A stretch of DNA of 38,817 nucleotides from CAVVVS01 sp963751355 (GTDB lineage: Bacteria > Bacteroidota > Ignavibacteria > Ignavibacteriales > Ignavibacteriaceae). The stretch lies in assembly GCA_963751355.1 (NCBI GenBank), contig CAVVVS010000004.1, positions 1 to 38,817 of the forward strand. Reading direction: 5' to 3'. Of the stretch, positions 17,157-25,352 are shown in pieces (the first letter of the stretch is position 1; each line of letters starts with the position of its first letter). Made by a program: the position numbers and the translations under genes. The notes beneath the pieces were generated by a model that was not told the DNA's origin, did no database searches, and saw nothing but the letters and a program-made list of their open reading frames with translations.

Positions 17157-18873
17157 TTTTAAAAATTGGCGAGTCGAAAAAATAGGCGTAATAGGTCCCG
17201 GAATTGTTGGAATGCCGATGGCAGCTATGCTGGCGTATTCAAAGATTAAAATCGGACAGGACGAGCCTGCCAAAGTAGTAGTTGTTCAAAGAAACTCAAA
17301 AACTTCAGGGTGGAAAGTAGATTCGATTAATGAAGGTAAATCTGTTATTGGAGGACTTGAGCCTGAGTTAGATAGTCTAGTAAAATCGGCTGTTGAAGAA
17401 GGCATTTTATCCGCAAGCGATAATTATAATGTTCTGGCTGATGCAGATGTTATTCTTGTATGCGTACAGACGGATAAAAACGGATTGAAACCGGATTATG
17501 AACCTTTATATGAGGCTCTTAATAAAACTGCAGAAGCCCTGAAGAATAAAAAACCGGGGAAGATGCCTCTTATAATAATCGAATCTACTTTAGCTCCGTC
17601 TTCGATGGAAAGTATCATCAAAGCATTATTTGCCGAGCATGGTTTGATTGAAGGTAAGGATATATTACTTGGAAATAGTCCCAACCGCGTTATGCCCGGG
17701 CGTCTGGTCGAGCGTATAAAAAGTTCAGATAAGCTTATAGCAGGGCTTAATCCATCGACTCCCGGATTAATAGAAGCAATTTATTCGAATATTGTTACTG
17801 AAGGAAATTTATTTAAAACCAACAGCCTAACTGCTGAAGTGGTAAAGACCTTCGAAAATGCATACAGGGATGTACGAATCGCATATTCTGCTGAAATAGC
17901 TAAATATTGCGACCTCAAAGATATAAATTTTTATGTGGTTCGTGACAGAGTAAACAGTATGTTGAATCAACAGGACGAAGCCTCGGGTAAACCGAATGAA
18001 GTCCCAACGGGCGGGTTATTGATTCCGATGATAGGAGTCGGCGGTCATTGTCTTCCAAAGGACGGGATCTTATTATGGTGGAGAAAAATTGAGAGCAGTG
18101 CGGATACGAGTAAAAGCTTGATTTTGAATTCACGCAAAATAAATAACGATTCACCGGCTGCCTCATTAAAACTTGCTGAGACAAAGTTTGGTGATATTTC
18201 CGGCAAACGCGTGACTTTACTTGGTGCGGCATACAGGTTCAATTCCGAGGATACTCGCAATTCTCCGACTCTGGTGCTTGCCAAACTATTATTGGAAAAA
18301 AACTGTAAGATTGTTATTCATGATCCATTTGTAAGAGCAAAAGATAAAAATTTGAATAAATATGGTCTTCAGGAATATTTTTCAAACGATCTTGAAGAAG
18401 CACTTGAGGATACCGAATACATTTTTTTATGCACAGCTCACGAACAGTATATTAAAGAAAAAGAGACAATTTTAAAATTCTCGAAAAAGCTTAATGGCGT
18501 TTTTGACGGTTGTAATATTTATAGCCACAAAGATTTTAGTAATTCAAATATAATTTACTCCGGTATAGGCAGAGGAACAAAACTACCTGCCGACAATTTT
18601 GTGAAATATGTTTATGATGGATTCCGGGCTGTAGAAAAAGGAGTATCTAATGAATTGTTAGGGATAGTCGAATTTCTTAACAGGGAATATGCAGCAGATG
18701 ACTTTAATATTATTGATTTTAAAGAAGTCCAATTGCTTGCAGGAAGTTGTACAACAGGCTGCAAAATTGTTGATCCGGATACCGAATGCAGAATACCATC
18801 TTATAATGAAGATATCTCTCAGCTTGTAAAATATACAATAGAATCCGAAGAGTACTCTAAAAAAGTAATCTAA
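17131..18873 (+). CDS. UDP-sugar 6-dehydrogenase family protein with extended C-terminus
   Basis: A nucleotide-sugar dehydrogenase of the UDP-glucose/UDP-N-acetylhexosamine 6-dehydrogenase family, which oxidises C6 to a carboxylate with NAD. The N-terminal Rossmann motif is 'IGVIGPGIVGMPMA', and the central dimer domain carries 'NAYRDVRIAYSAE'. The catalytic cysteine is C307 in 'GVGGHCLPKD', and the C-terminal domain has 'VTLLGAAYRFNSEDTRNSP'. Most relatives end near residue 440-460; this one continues about 115 residues further, with cysteines C540, C544 and C553 (Cx3Cx8C). It overlaps asnB by 26 bp. The variant Rossmann loop with a long insertion ('QDEPAKVVVVQRNSKTSG') sets it apart from standard Ugd. 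It could also be the WbpA step for the aminotransferase pathway. Confidence 0.9.
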   Translation: MRYSQYTNDFKNWRVEKIGVIGPGIVGMPMAAMLAYSKIKIGQDEPAKVVVVQRNSKTSGWKVDSINEGKSVIGGLEPELDSLVKSAVEEGILSASDNYNVLADADVILVCVQTDKNGLKPDYEPLYEALNKTAEALKNKKPGKMPLIIIESTLAPSSMESIIKALFAEHGLIEGKDILLGNSPNRVMPGRLVERIKSSDKLIAGLNPSTPGLIEAIYSNIVTEGNLFKTNSLTAEVVKTFENAYRDVRIAYSAEIAKYCDLKDINFYVVRDRVNSMLNQQDEASGKPNEVPTGGLLIPMIGVGGHCLPKDGILLWWRKIESSADTSKSLILNSRKINNDSPAASLKLAETKFGDISGKRVTLLGAAYRFNSEDTRNSPTLVLAKLLLEKNCKIVIHDPFVRAKDKNLNKYGLQEYFSNDLEEALEDTEYIFLCTAHEQYIKEKETILKFSKKLNGVFDGCNIYSHKDFSNSNIIYSGIGRGTKLPADNFVKYVYDGFRAVEKGVSNELLGIVEFLNREYAADDFNIIDFKEVQLLAGSCTTGCKIVDPDTECRIPSYNEDISQLVKYTIESEEYSKKVI

Positions 18874-18919
18874 CTTTTCCAATCTTTAATTTCGAATTGT
18901 TAAAAGGATATTTAATAAA

Positions 18920-20272
18920 ATGAGTTCATGGGGTATAGTCGGAGGCGGTGTCTTGGGAATGACTTTAGCATTACGTCTAGCTAATGCCGGACACAAGGTT
19001 ACTATATATGAAAAAAATATGAATTTGGGAGGTTTGCTTAAATCTGCCCAAATGGATGATGTTACCTGGGATGCTTATTATCATGTTATTTTGAAATCCG
19101 ATCTTAGCTTAAGGGCATTGCTTAATGAAATTGATTTGGAGAAAAATATTAACTGGGTTGAAACAAAAACCGGGTTTTATACGGATGGAAAATTTCAATA
19201 TATGTCCGGTGTAATTGACTTTTTAAAATTTCCGGCAATTTCTTTGATCGATAAGTTTAGATTAGGCATCACAATTTTGTACGCTTACTCCGAAAAAAAT
19301 TGGCGCAAGCTGGAGCAGATCTCTGTTGAAAAATGGCTTAGGAAATTATCCGGGAACAATACTTTCGAGAAAATTTGGAAACCATTGCTCATTTCCAAGC
19401 TTGGGGAAAGTTATAAAGAAGTACCTGCTTCGTTTATATGGGCTACAATCCAAAGAATGTATGCAGCAAGAAAATCCGGCGTAAAAAAGGAAATGTTTGG
19501 ATACGTGAATGGTGGTTACAGAACAATTTTAAAATCCTTTGTAACCCACCTTCAAAATATTGGAGTTGAAATAAAAACAGGTTCTCCTGTAAAATCAGTT
19601 ACTAAAAGTTTAAATCAAAAAATTAAAATTAGTTTAGAGAATAACGATTATTTTGATTATGATCAGGTTATAGTGACTACGCCTTCACCGCAAGCAATCA
19701 ATTTGTGTCCCGAAATTTCTGATAAGGAAAAACATTTACTTCAAGAATTAAAATATATAGGTGTAATTTGTCCGTCTTTTTTATTAAAAAAGTCGCTTGG
19801 AAATTGTTATATCACAAATATCACTGATTCTTGGGTTCCATTTACGGGCATAATAGAGATGTCTGCATTAGTTGATAAATCAAACTTCAAAGGAGCAACG
19901 CTGGTATATTTACCTAAATACATTCCTTCGAATGATGAACGATTTGATTTAACAGATGATCAGATAGTTAAGCCTTTTTATGAAGCGCTCAGAAAAGTGT
20001 TCCCGCATCTTGATCAGACAGATTTGATTTCTGCAAATGTTTCAAGAGCAAGGTTTGTTTTTACGCAGCCTACATTTAGTTATTCACAAAAACTTCCGCC
20101 TGTAATAACCTCTGTTAAAAATTTATTTGTAGTTAATAATGCACACATAATAAATGGAACCAATAATGTAAATGAAATAATCATCTTGGCGGATACAACC
20201 CTTCAAAATATAATCAATTTTCAGACCATGAACAGACCAAAGCAAGAAGTGCCGGATAGTATAAAAATATAA
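18920..20272 (+). CDS. FAD-dependent amine oxidase/protoporphyrinogen-oxidase-like oxidoreductase
   Basis: A flavoprotein of 450 residues with an N-terminal dinucleotide-binding motif 'GIVGGGVLGMTLALRLANAGHKVTIYEKN' split over residues 5-34, followed by 'LGGLL', the standard start of the NAD(P)/FAD-dependent amine-oxidase-like family. The middle holds 'GYVNGGYRTIL', also typical. Members are common in polysaccharide and lipid loci, where they are annotated only as oxidoreductases; the substrate is unknown. It starts 46 bp after the dehydrogenase stop and 34 bp before the GtrA gene, so it belongs to the same run. It differs clearly from the UDP-galactopyranose mutase at 32549. Family good, function open. 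Confidence 0.85.
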   Translation: MSSWGIVGGGVLGMTLALRLANAGHKVTIYEKNMNLGGLLKSAQMDDVTWDAYYHVILKSDLSLRALLNEIDLEKNINWVETKTGFYTDGKFQYMSGVIDFLKFPAISLIDKFRLGITILYAYSEKNWRKLEQISVEKWLRKLSGNNTFEKIWKPLLISKLGESYKEVPASFIWATIQRMYAARKSGVKKEMFGYVNGGYRTILKSFVTHLQNIGVEIKTGSPVKSVTKSLNQKIKISLENNDYFDYDQVIVTTPSPQAINLCPEISDKEKHLLQELKYIGVICPSFLLKKSLGNCYITNITDSWVPFTGIIEMSALVDKSNFKGATLVYLPKYIPSNDERFDLTDDQIVKPFYEALRKVFPHLDQTDLISANVSRARFVFTQPTFSYSQKLPPVITSVKNLFVVNNAHIINGTNNVNEIIILADTTLQNIINFQTMNRPKQEVPDSIKI

Positions 20273-20306
20273 AATATTTTCTAATTGAAAAGAAAAACTA
20301 ACGTGT

Positions 20307-20738
20307 ATGAACGGTTTGGAATTTATTTCGGGATATTTTGATAAACGTAAAGTAACTTCATCTGTACACAAACAGGTCTTTCTGTTTATTATATCCGGCG
20401 GAATATGTTTTATCACGGATTTAGCAATACTAGTATTTCTTGTGGAAATACTCAAAATGAATGTTATTGTTGCAAACTGTATTTCCGTGATCTTTACAAT
20501 TTTTTTAGCATATCAACTAAATGTTAAATTTATATTTCAGAGCGGTAAATTTGGGCTTCGTAAAGAAATATCGCTTTTTTACATCTTTTCGGGGATAAGT
20601 TTCTTTTTAGATGTATTCTTCCTGTTTATACTTGTAGATTATGTCCTGATGTGGTACGTACTAGCTAAAATTATTGTTTCCCTTGTTGTGGCTCTATTTA
20701 ATTTCAGTACGCGCAAATGGTTTATATTTTCTAAGTAG
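20307..20738 (+). CDS. GtrA-family membrane protein
   Basis: A small protein (143 residues) with four hydrophobic helices and the GtrA pattern: 'QVFLFIISGGICFITDLAIL' at the first helix, 'YQLNVKFIFQSGKF' between helices 2 and 3, and 'FNFSTRKWFIF' at the end. GtrA proteins are proposed to flip undecaprenyl-phosphate-linked sugars or assist partner GT2 enzymes. The nearest candidate partner is the GT2 enzyme at 24170, about 3.4 kb away; the other GtrA gene of the window (33683) has a directly adjacent partner. The two GtrA proteins are only distantly similar, so this is not a recent duplicate. Confidence 0.9.
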   Translation: MNGLEFISGYFDKRKVTSSVHKQVFLFIISGGICFITDLAILVFLVEILKMNVIVANCISVIFTIFLAYQLNVKFIFQSGKFGLRKEISLFYIFSGISFFLDVFFLFILVDYVLMWYVLAKIIVSLVVALFNFSTRKWFIFSK

Positions 20739-20785
20739 ATATAGTATTTTAGTTTATAAAAAGGAATACTCTAAATTTAAGTTTT

Positions 20786-21442
20786 ATGAAAAATTCAAAA
20801 AACACCCTGAAACTGTTGCCGCTAAATGCTCTTAAAAAGACCGGAAACGTAGATCATGCCGATTGGAATTACAAGTTCCTTTTGGGGTATATTCAGCGTC
20901 AACGCTTTGAATTAATCTTAAAACTGATTAATAATTACAAATTTGAGAATTTACTTGAGGTTGGATACGGAAGCGGAATTTTTCTTCCTCAGCTTTCTAA
21001 ACACGCAGAAAAAATTTACGGGATCGATATTCACTTAAATAATAAAATTGTAGAAGAAACACTTTTAAATTTCGGTACAAAAGCTAAATTATATTCAGGA
21101 AGCGTTGAGAAGATACCGTTTGAAGATAATTTCTTTGATGCACTTATATCTGTAAGTGCATTGGAATTTGTGAATGACCTTGATGCTGCATGTATTGAAA
21201 TACGACGAATTTTGAAAAATGACGGCAATCTATTTGTGGTAACTCCGGGGCACTCAAAATTGCTTGATCTCGGTTTAAAAATATTAACCGGAGAAAGCGC
21301 CGCAAAAGATTACGGAAATAAGAGGGAGAGGACAATTCCGGTTTTAACCAAATATTTTAATGTTAAAGAGCAATTATTCTTCCCCGGATTGAATTTAGGG
21401 ATTCGGTTATATACCGCGTTGCAACTTTCACCAAAGAAATAA
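20786..21442 (+). CDS. Class I SAM-dependent methyltransferase
   Basis: A 218-residue Methyltransf_11-type enzyme. Motif I is 'LLEVGYGSGIFLPQLS' near residue 52, followed by the acidic end of strand 2 ('YGIDIHL'), motif II 'PFEDNFFDALISVSALEFV' and 'GNLFVVTPG'. It should transfer a methyl group from S-adenosylmethionine to a sugar or lipid-linked intermediate; the target cannot be read from sequence. It lies between GtrA and the deacetylase, with only 7 bp to the next gene, suggesting tight co-expression with the deacetylase and a shared role in modifying the glycan. Confidence 0.88.
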   Translation: MKNSKNTLKLLPLNALKKTGNVDHADWNYKFLLGYIQRQRFELILKLINNYKFENLLEVGYGSGIFLPQLSKHAEKIYGIDIHLNNKIVEETLLNFGTKAKLYSGSVEKIPFEDNFFDALISVSALEFVNDLDAACIEIRRILKNDGNLFVVTPGHSKLLDLGLKILTGESAAKDYGNKRERTIPVLTKYFNVKEQLFFPGLNLGIRLYTALQLSPKK

Positions 21443-21449
21443 AACTTAT

Positions 21450-22454
21450 ATGAATAGTCAATCAAGTAAAAATCTATCATGCAGCATCTCGCTTGATCTG
21501 GATAATCAATGGTCATATATGAAAATTCACGGTGACAACGGATGGAAAAATTATCCTTCTTATCTTAATACCTTTGTTCCTTATGTGATTAAAATTTTAA
21601 AAGATCTCGATTTGAAGATTACTTTCTTTGTTGTTGGTAAAGACGCGGATATAAAAGAAAATACGCCGGCACTTGAAAGCATATCGGGACACAATCATGA
21701 AATAGGTAATCATTCTTATAATCACGAATCATGGCTGCATTTATATACAAAGGAACAAATTCGTTCCGAAGTTCTAAAAGCAGAAGAAGCAATTATAAAT
21801 GCAACCGGTCAGAAACCTGTTGGATTTAGAGGACCCGGTTTCAGCTGGAGCTATAATTTATTTGAAGTCTTATCGGAATCTGGTTATTTGTTTGATGCAT
21901 CTACATTGCCAACATTTATTGGACCTCTGGCAAGGATGTACTACTTCAAAAAGTCGGATTTATCAAAAGAAGAAAAGAAAGACAGGAAAGAATTATTCGG
22001 GAAATTTTCCGACGGTTTTAGACCGTTAAAACCTTATTATTGGGATTTAAAAGAAAACAGACGTCTGCTTGAAATTCCGGTAAGTACAATACCTTTATTT
22101 AAGATACCCTTTCATTTAAGTTATTTAATTTATTTAAATAATATCTCCCCGGTAATAATGAAAGCGTATCTTAGGACCGCAATTAATCTATGCAAAATAA
22201 CAAAAACCGAACCGAGTTTTTTATTGCATCCTTTAGATTTAATCGGAGGAGATCAAATTAAAGATCTGGCTTTTTTCCCCGGAATGAATGTCAGTAGTAA
22301 ATACAAAACCAAGCTGTTTATTGAAATCATAAACGAAATTAAAAAAAATTTTAGCATTGTTAATATGAGAACTTTTGCCAATAGACTCTCAAGTGGCAAA
22401 GACATAAAACAAAAATTTTTTACCAATCGGATTTATACTAAGTATAATCGATAG
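21450..22454 (+). CDS. Polysaccharide deacetylase (NodB-type, CE4)
   Basis: A 334-residue carbohydrate esterase family 4 deacetylase. Motif 1 is 'SLDLDNQW' with metal/catalytic aspartates D16 and D18, and motif 2 is 'HSYNH' near residues 89-93. Motif 3 is 'RGPGFSW', 'FDASTLP' follows, and a late 'LLHPLDL' supplies the last conserved histidine. It removes N- or O-acetyl groups from a glycan. There is no signal peptide, so it probably acts on cytoplasmic lipid-linked intermediates rather than on the exported polymer, as in several biosynthetic loci. It begins 7 bp after the methyltransferase stop. In form it resembles deacetylases that accept polyprenyl-linked sugars; substrate unproven. Confidence 0.9.
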   Translation: MNSQSSKNLSCSISLDLDNQWSYMKIHGDNGWKNYPSYLNTFVPYVIKILKDLDLKITFFVVGKDADIKENTPALESISGHNHEIGNHSYNHESWLHLYTKEQIRSEVLKAEEAIINATGQKPVGFRGPGFSWSYNLFEVLSESGYLFDASTLPTFIGPLARMYYFKKSDLSKEEKKDRKELFGKFSDGFRPLKPYYWDLKENRRLLEIPVSTIPLFKIPFHLSYLIYLNNISPVIMKAYLRTAINLCKITKTEPSFLLHPLDLIGGDQIKDLAFFPGMNVSSKYKTKLFIEIINEIKKNFSIVNMRTFANRLSSGKDIKQKFFTNRIYTKYNR

Positions 22455-22516
22455 CCTGACGAATTTTTACAGTATGAAAAATTTTAAGCTAATAAAATTG
22501 GTAAAGTTAGAAAATT

Positions 22517-22532
22517 TTTTTTGTACAAAAAA
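22517..22532. repeat. 16-bp AT-rich palindrome with TTTGTACAAA core
   Basis: A perfect palindrome (six T, GTAC, six A) 26 bp upstream of the GT87-like gene, in a 103-bp gap. The 10-bp core TTTGTACAAA occurs again at 4322-4331, upstream of the CheW-like gene. It might be an operator. AT-rich palindromes arise easily by chance, so confidence is low. Confidence 0.25.
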
Positions 22533-22557
22533 TTGTTAAACAAAAATTTACTACATT

Positions 22558-23964
22558 ATGGTTTCCGCACCTTTAGTGAAAAAGGCAATAGCAAAATATT
22601 ACAATCCAAATATTAATTTATTAATAGTTGTCACATCGGCTATTTTTTCTGCATTAATTTATTATGTGAGCGGTTTGTTTGTCGGTGAGCCCATTAAATT
22701 CGGATTACTTTTAATTACAACACTGCTTTTATTTTTAAAGATATATGATAAGCAAAGTAACTTTATCAAATCAATTATCTGGGGCTACATACTATTCCTA
22801 AGCAGTCTATCTTTATACATATCAATGAAGGTTGTAAGAGCCAATATTATAAATCCTCATGAGTGGGATTTTCTAAGTTTTTATTTGTTTGGGAAAGTCG
22901 CGATAAACGGATCGAATTTTTACAATATTACAAACTTTCTTAATGTTTTAAGTAATATCACATTGCCATTTACGCCAAGTAATAGTTTCATTAATAGTAC
23001 TTTAGCATTTCAATATTTACCGCCCAACATCTTTTATTTTATCCCATTGGGATTATTCGATTTTAATTCTGCAAATTATGTATGGCTGACAATTAATATA
23101 TTATTTATATTTCTCGATATTTCCCTTCTTTATAAGCTCTTTTTCAAGACCAAAAAGTTACTGTATTTTTTAGGTTTACTTTCATTATTTCTATTACTTC
23201 CAGGTACTCAAAAGGCTTTATTATTTGAGCAGACAACATTTATATGTTTATTTCTGTTATTAATTATTTGGAAAAATAGAGATTTGCCTAATTCAGGAAT
23301 ATGGTTATCAATAGCAATGTTTACCAAGCCAATATTAGCGATATTTTTTATTTACCCTGTTTTGCGTCGCAAATGGAAAACAATTATTATTGCGGCAATT
23401 ACTTCTTTGATTATAATTTTGGTTACATTATTAATTTTCGGTTCATCCGTTTTTGTAACATTTTTCACAAGAAATCCAACTTTACGTGTTCCGAATACCA
23501 CTTACACAGAATGGGTGAACCAATCTCTTTTAGCGACAATACTGAGAGTAACTAACTATGACTTTTCCTACGTAACACCTTTAATTCATCCATTATTTTT
23601 GATATCAGCCTTTTTTCTGACTGCCATTTCTTTCTGGATTACTTTCAAAATTGATGTGGATAAAAGCGAATGGGCTTTCGCGATTATTATATTATTAGCG
23701 CTGATGATTTATCCGGGTTCAATAAATTCATATGGACCGATGATAATTCCGGTGATAATACTTTTACTTATGGACAGCAAAAAATTATTAAATGGGGGGT
23801 GGCTTTATATAATATCAATAACAGCAGTTTATTCGATAATGTATATAAATCCATTTGTGTCATATTTATTCCTCTGGTCTACACTAGTACTTGTAGTTTT
23901 TACTAATTCTGAATTAAAATCCGGATTGAAGCCAGTAATATTAAAAAAATTACGTACCCATTAA
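22558..23964 (+). CDS. GT87-like (DUF2029) polytopic membrane glycosyltransferase
   Basis: A 468-residue membrane protein with about ten hydrophobic helices. Between helices 3 and 4 the extracytoplasmic loop has 'HEWDFLSFYLFGKVAINGSNFYN', the acidic 'W-D-F--Y' followed by 'G-N-Y' that marks DUF2029/GT87 (mannosyltransferase-like) GT-C proteins, and 'FQYLPPNIFYFIPLGLF' follows. These enzymes use polyprenyl-phosphate sugars on the outside of the inner membrane. It could work with the GT2 enzyme at 24170, which resembles makers of such donors. The start ATG has no evident ribosome binding site. The 205-bp gap after it (23965-24169) shows nothing I recognise. Specificity unknown. Confidence 0.78.
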   Translation: MVSAPLVKKAIAKYYNPNINLLIVVTSAIFSALIYYVSGLFVGEPIKFGLLLITTLLLFLKIYDKQSNFIKSIIWGYILFLSSLSLYISMKVVRANIINPHEWDFLSFYLFGKVAINGSNFYNITNFLNVLSNITLPFTPSNSFINSTLAFQYLPPNIFYFIPLGLFDFNSANYVWLTINILFIFLDISLLYKLFFKTKKLLYFLGLLSLFLLLPGTQKALLFEQTTFICLFLLLIIWKNRDLPNSGIWLSIAMFTKPILAIFFIYPVLRRKWKTIIIAAITSLIIILVTLLIFGSSVFVTFFTRNPTLRVPNTTYTEWVNQSLLATILRVTNYDFSYVTPLIHPLFLISAFFLTAISFWITFKIDVDKSEWAFAIIILLALMIYPGSINSYGPMIIPVIILLLMDSKKLLNGGWLYIISITAVYSIMYINPFVSYLFLWSTLVLVVFTNSELKSGLKPVILKKLRTH

Positions 23965-24169
23965 CAAAAAGTCAATTTTGTTACTAATTATTGAGTGAAA
24001 CAGTAAAAAATACCGGCAAATTATATGGAGAGTAAATTTCTAACAGTTATAATTTTACGGAAGGTAAGTAAATCCGTTAAATGAGTGTCGGTTAAAAATC
24101 ATGAACCATACTATTCCAAATTGAATATAATCTGTTAATAATATAGAGGAACTAAAACTAAGATTTATT

Positions 24170-25240
24170 ATGGAAACCCAAAAAAGAAAAACATCTGTTT
24201 CAATTGTAATTCCTGGTCATAATGAAGATAGTGTCTTAAAAAATAATTTACAAATCGTATATTCATATATGACAAATCTGGAAGATAAATATGAGTGGGA
24301 AATTATATTTGTAAATGATGGGAGTTCGGACAATACGGGAAAATTAGCCGATGAATTTGCCGCTACACATTCTAAAATTAAGGTCTTTCATCATAAGACA
24401 AATCAACTCTTAGGAGGTGCTTTAAGAACCGGTTTTAAGCGAAGTTCAGGAGATTTTATAATTACCCTGGATATGGATCTTAGTTATGCACCAAACCATA
24501 TAGAGAAACTTCTAAGTACAATTTTGCAAACCGGAGCTCAAGTCGTAATCGCTTCACCTTATATGAAAGGCGGAAAAGTCTCAAATGTTCCGTTATTACG
24601 AAAAATCATGAGCCGTTCGGTTAACTTTTTTTTATCACTTATTGCCCGTGAAGACATCCATACTTTTACAGGCATGGTCAGGGCATACGAGAGCAAGTTC
24701 ATTAAACAGCTAAATTTAAAAGCAAGAGATTTTGAAATAAATGCTGAGATAATCTATAAAGCGTTACTGTTAAGAGCAAGAATAGTAGAGGTTCCCGCTC
24801 ACCTGGACTGGGGTTTACAAAATGAAAAGGGAGAAAGCCGGGTTTCAAATATGCGCACGCTGCGTGGAATATTATCCGGTTTTATGTCGGGCTTCATCTT
24901 TCGTCCTTACTTCTTTTTTATAGCAGTAGGAGTATTATTATTTCTCATTTCAATGTATGTACTTGCCTGGATATTCATTAATACTTTTATTGTGTTCGCA
25001 TCCTTGCCGGAAATGCATGGTTTGTTCGATGCGCGGTTCTCGGAATCGGTTTCAATTGTCTTTAAACAGAGGCCGTATTCGTTTATTGTGGGCGGTATTA
25101 CATTAATCGTTTCGATTCAGTTTTTAAGTATCGGTTTTTTATCTTTGCAAAGTAAGAGATATTTTGAGGAATTATTCCATATAAATACAAATATTTTAAA
25201 AAATATAAATAACATTGAAAAAAAAAGAAAAAGAGAATGA
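24170..25240 (+). CDS. GT2 glycosyltransferase, polyprenyl-phosphate-sugar synthase-like, with C-terminal membrane helices
   Basis: A 356-residue family 2 glycosyltransferase. The GT-A domain starts 'SIVIPGHNEDS', has 'FVNDGSSDNT' and a DxD-type motif in 'TLDMDLSYAP' near residue 104, and ends around residue 235. Two transmembrane helices follow (about 246-270 and 300-325). This architecture matches dolichol/undecaprenyl-phosphate sugar synthases (DPM1, GtrB, ArnC type) that make lipid-linked sugar donors for GT-C enzymes, two of which lie in this locus (13421, 22558), and a GtrA protein lies at 20307. The donor nucleotide sugar is unknown. The 113-bp gap downstream holds a degenerate repeat-like segment before wzc copy 2. 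Confidence 0.88.
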   Translation: METQKRKTSVSIVIPGHNEDSVLKNNLQIVYSYMTNLEDKYEWEIIFVNDGSSDNTGKLADEFAATHSKIKVFHHKTNQLLGGALRTGFKRSSGDFIITLDMDLSYAPNHIEKLLSTILQTGAQVVIASPYMKGGKVSNVPLLRKIMSRSVNFFLSLIAREDIHTFTGMVRAYESKFIKQLNLKARDFEINAEIIYKALLLRARIVEVPAHLDWGLQNEKGESRVSNMRTLRGILSGFMSGFIFRPYFFFIAVGVLLFLISMYVLAWIFINTFIVFASLPEMHGLFDARFSESVSIVFKQRPYSFIVGGITLIVSIQFLSIGFLSLQSKRYFEELFHINTNILKNINNIEKKRKRE

Positions 25241-25249
25241 GCTCTCTTT

Positions 25250-25330
25250 ACATCAGTCATCCCTTCTTGAATTGAATTTGTCATTTTAAGTCGTTTTTTT
25301 GCGAATGAATTATTCTCCACATGATATATG
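25250..25330 (-). repeat. Possible degenerate intergenic repeat element
   Basis: Read on the minus strand this gap contains 'ACGACTTAAAATGACAA' and 'GGGATGAC', resembling the arms of a 'CGACTTCGC...GGATGAC' intergenic repeat seen in many Bacteroidota-like genomes. A second possible relative lies at 34858-34890 on the plus strand. Both are too degenerate for a firm call. Confidence 0.2.
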
Positions 25331-25352
25331 AATAGTTATCATAAGGTATAAA

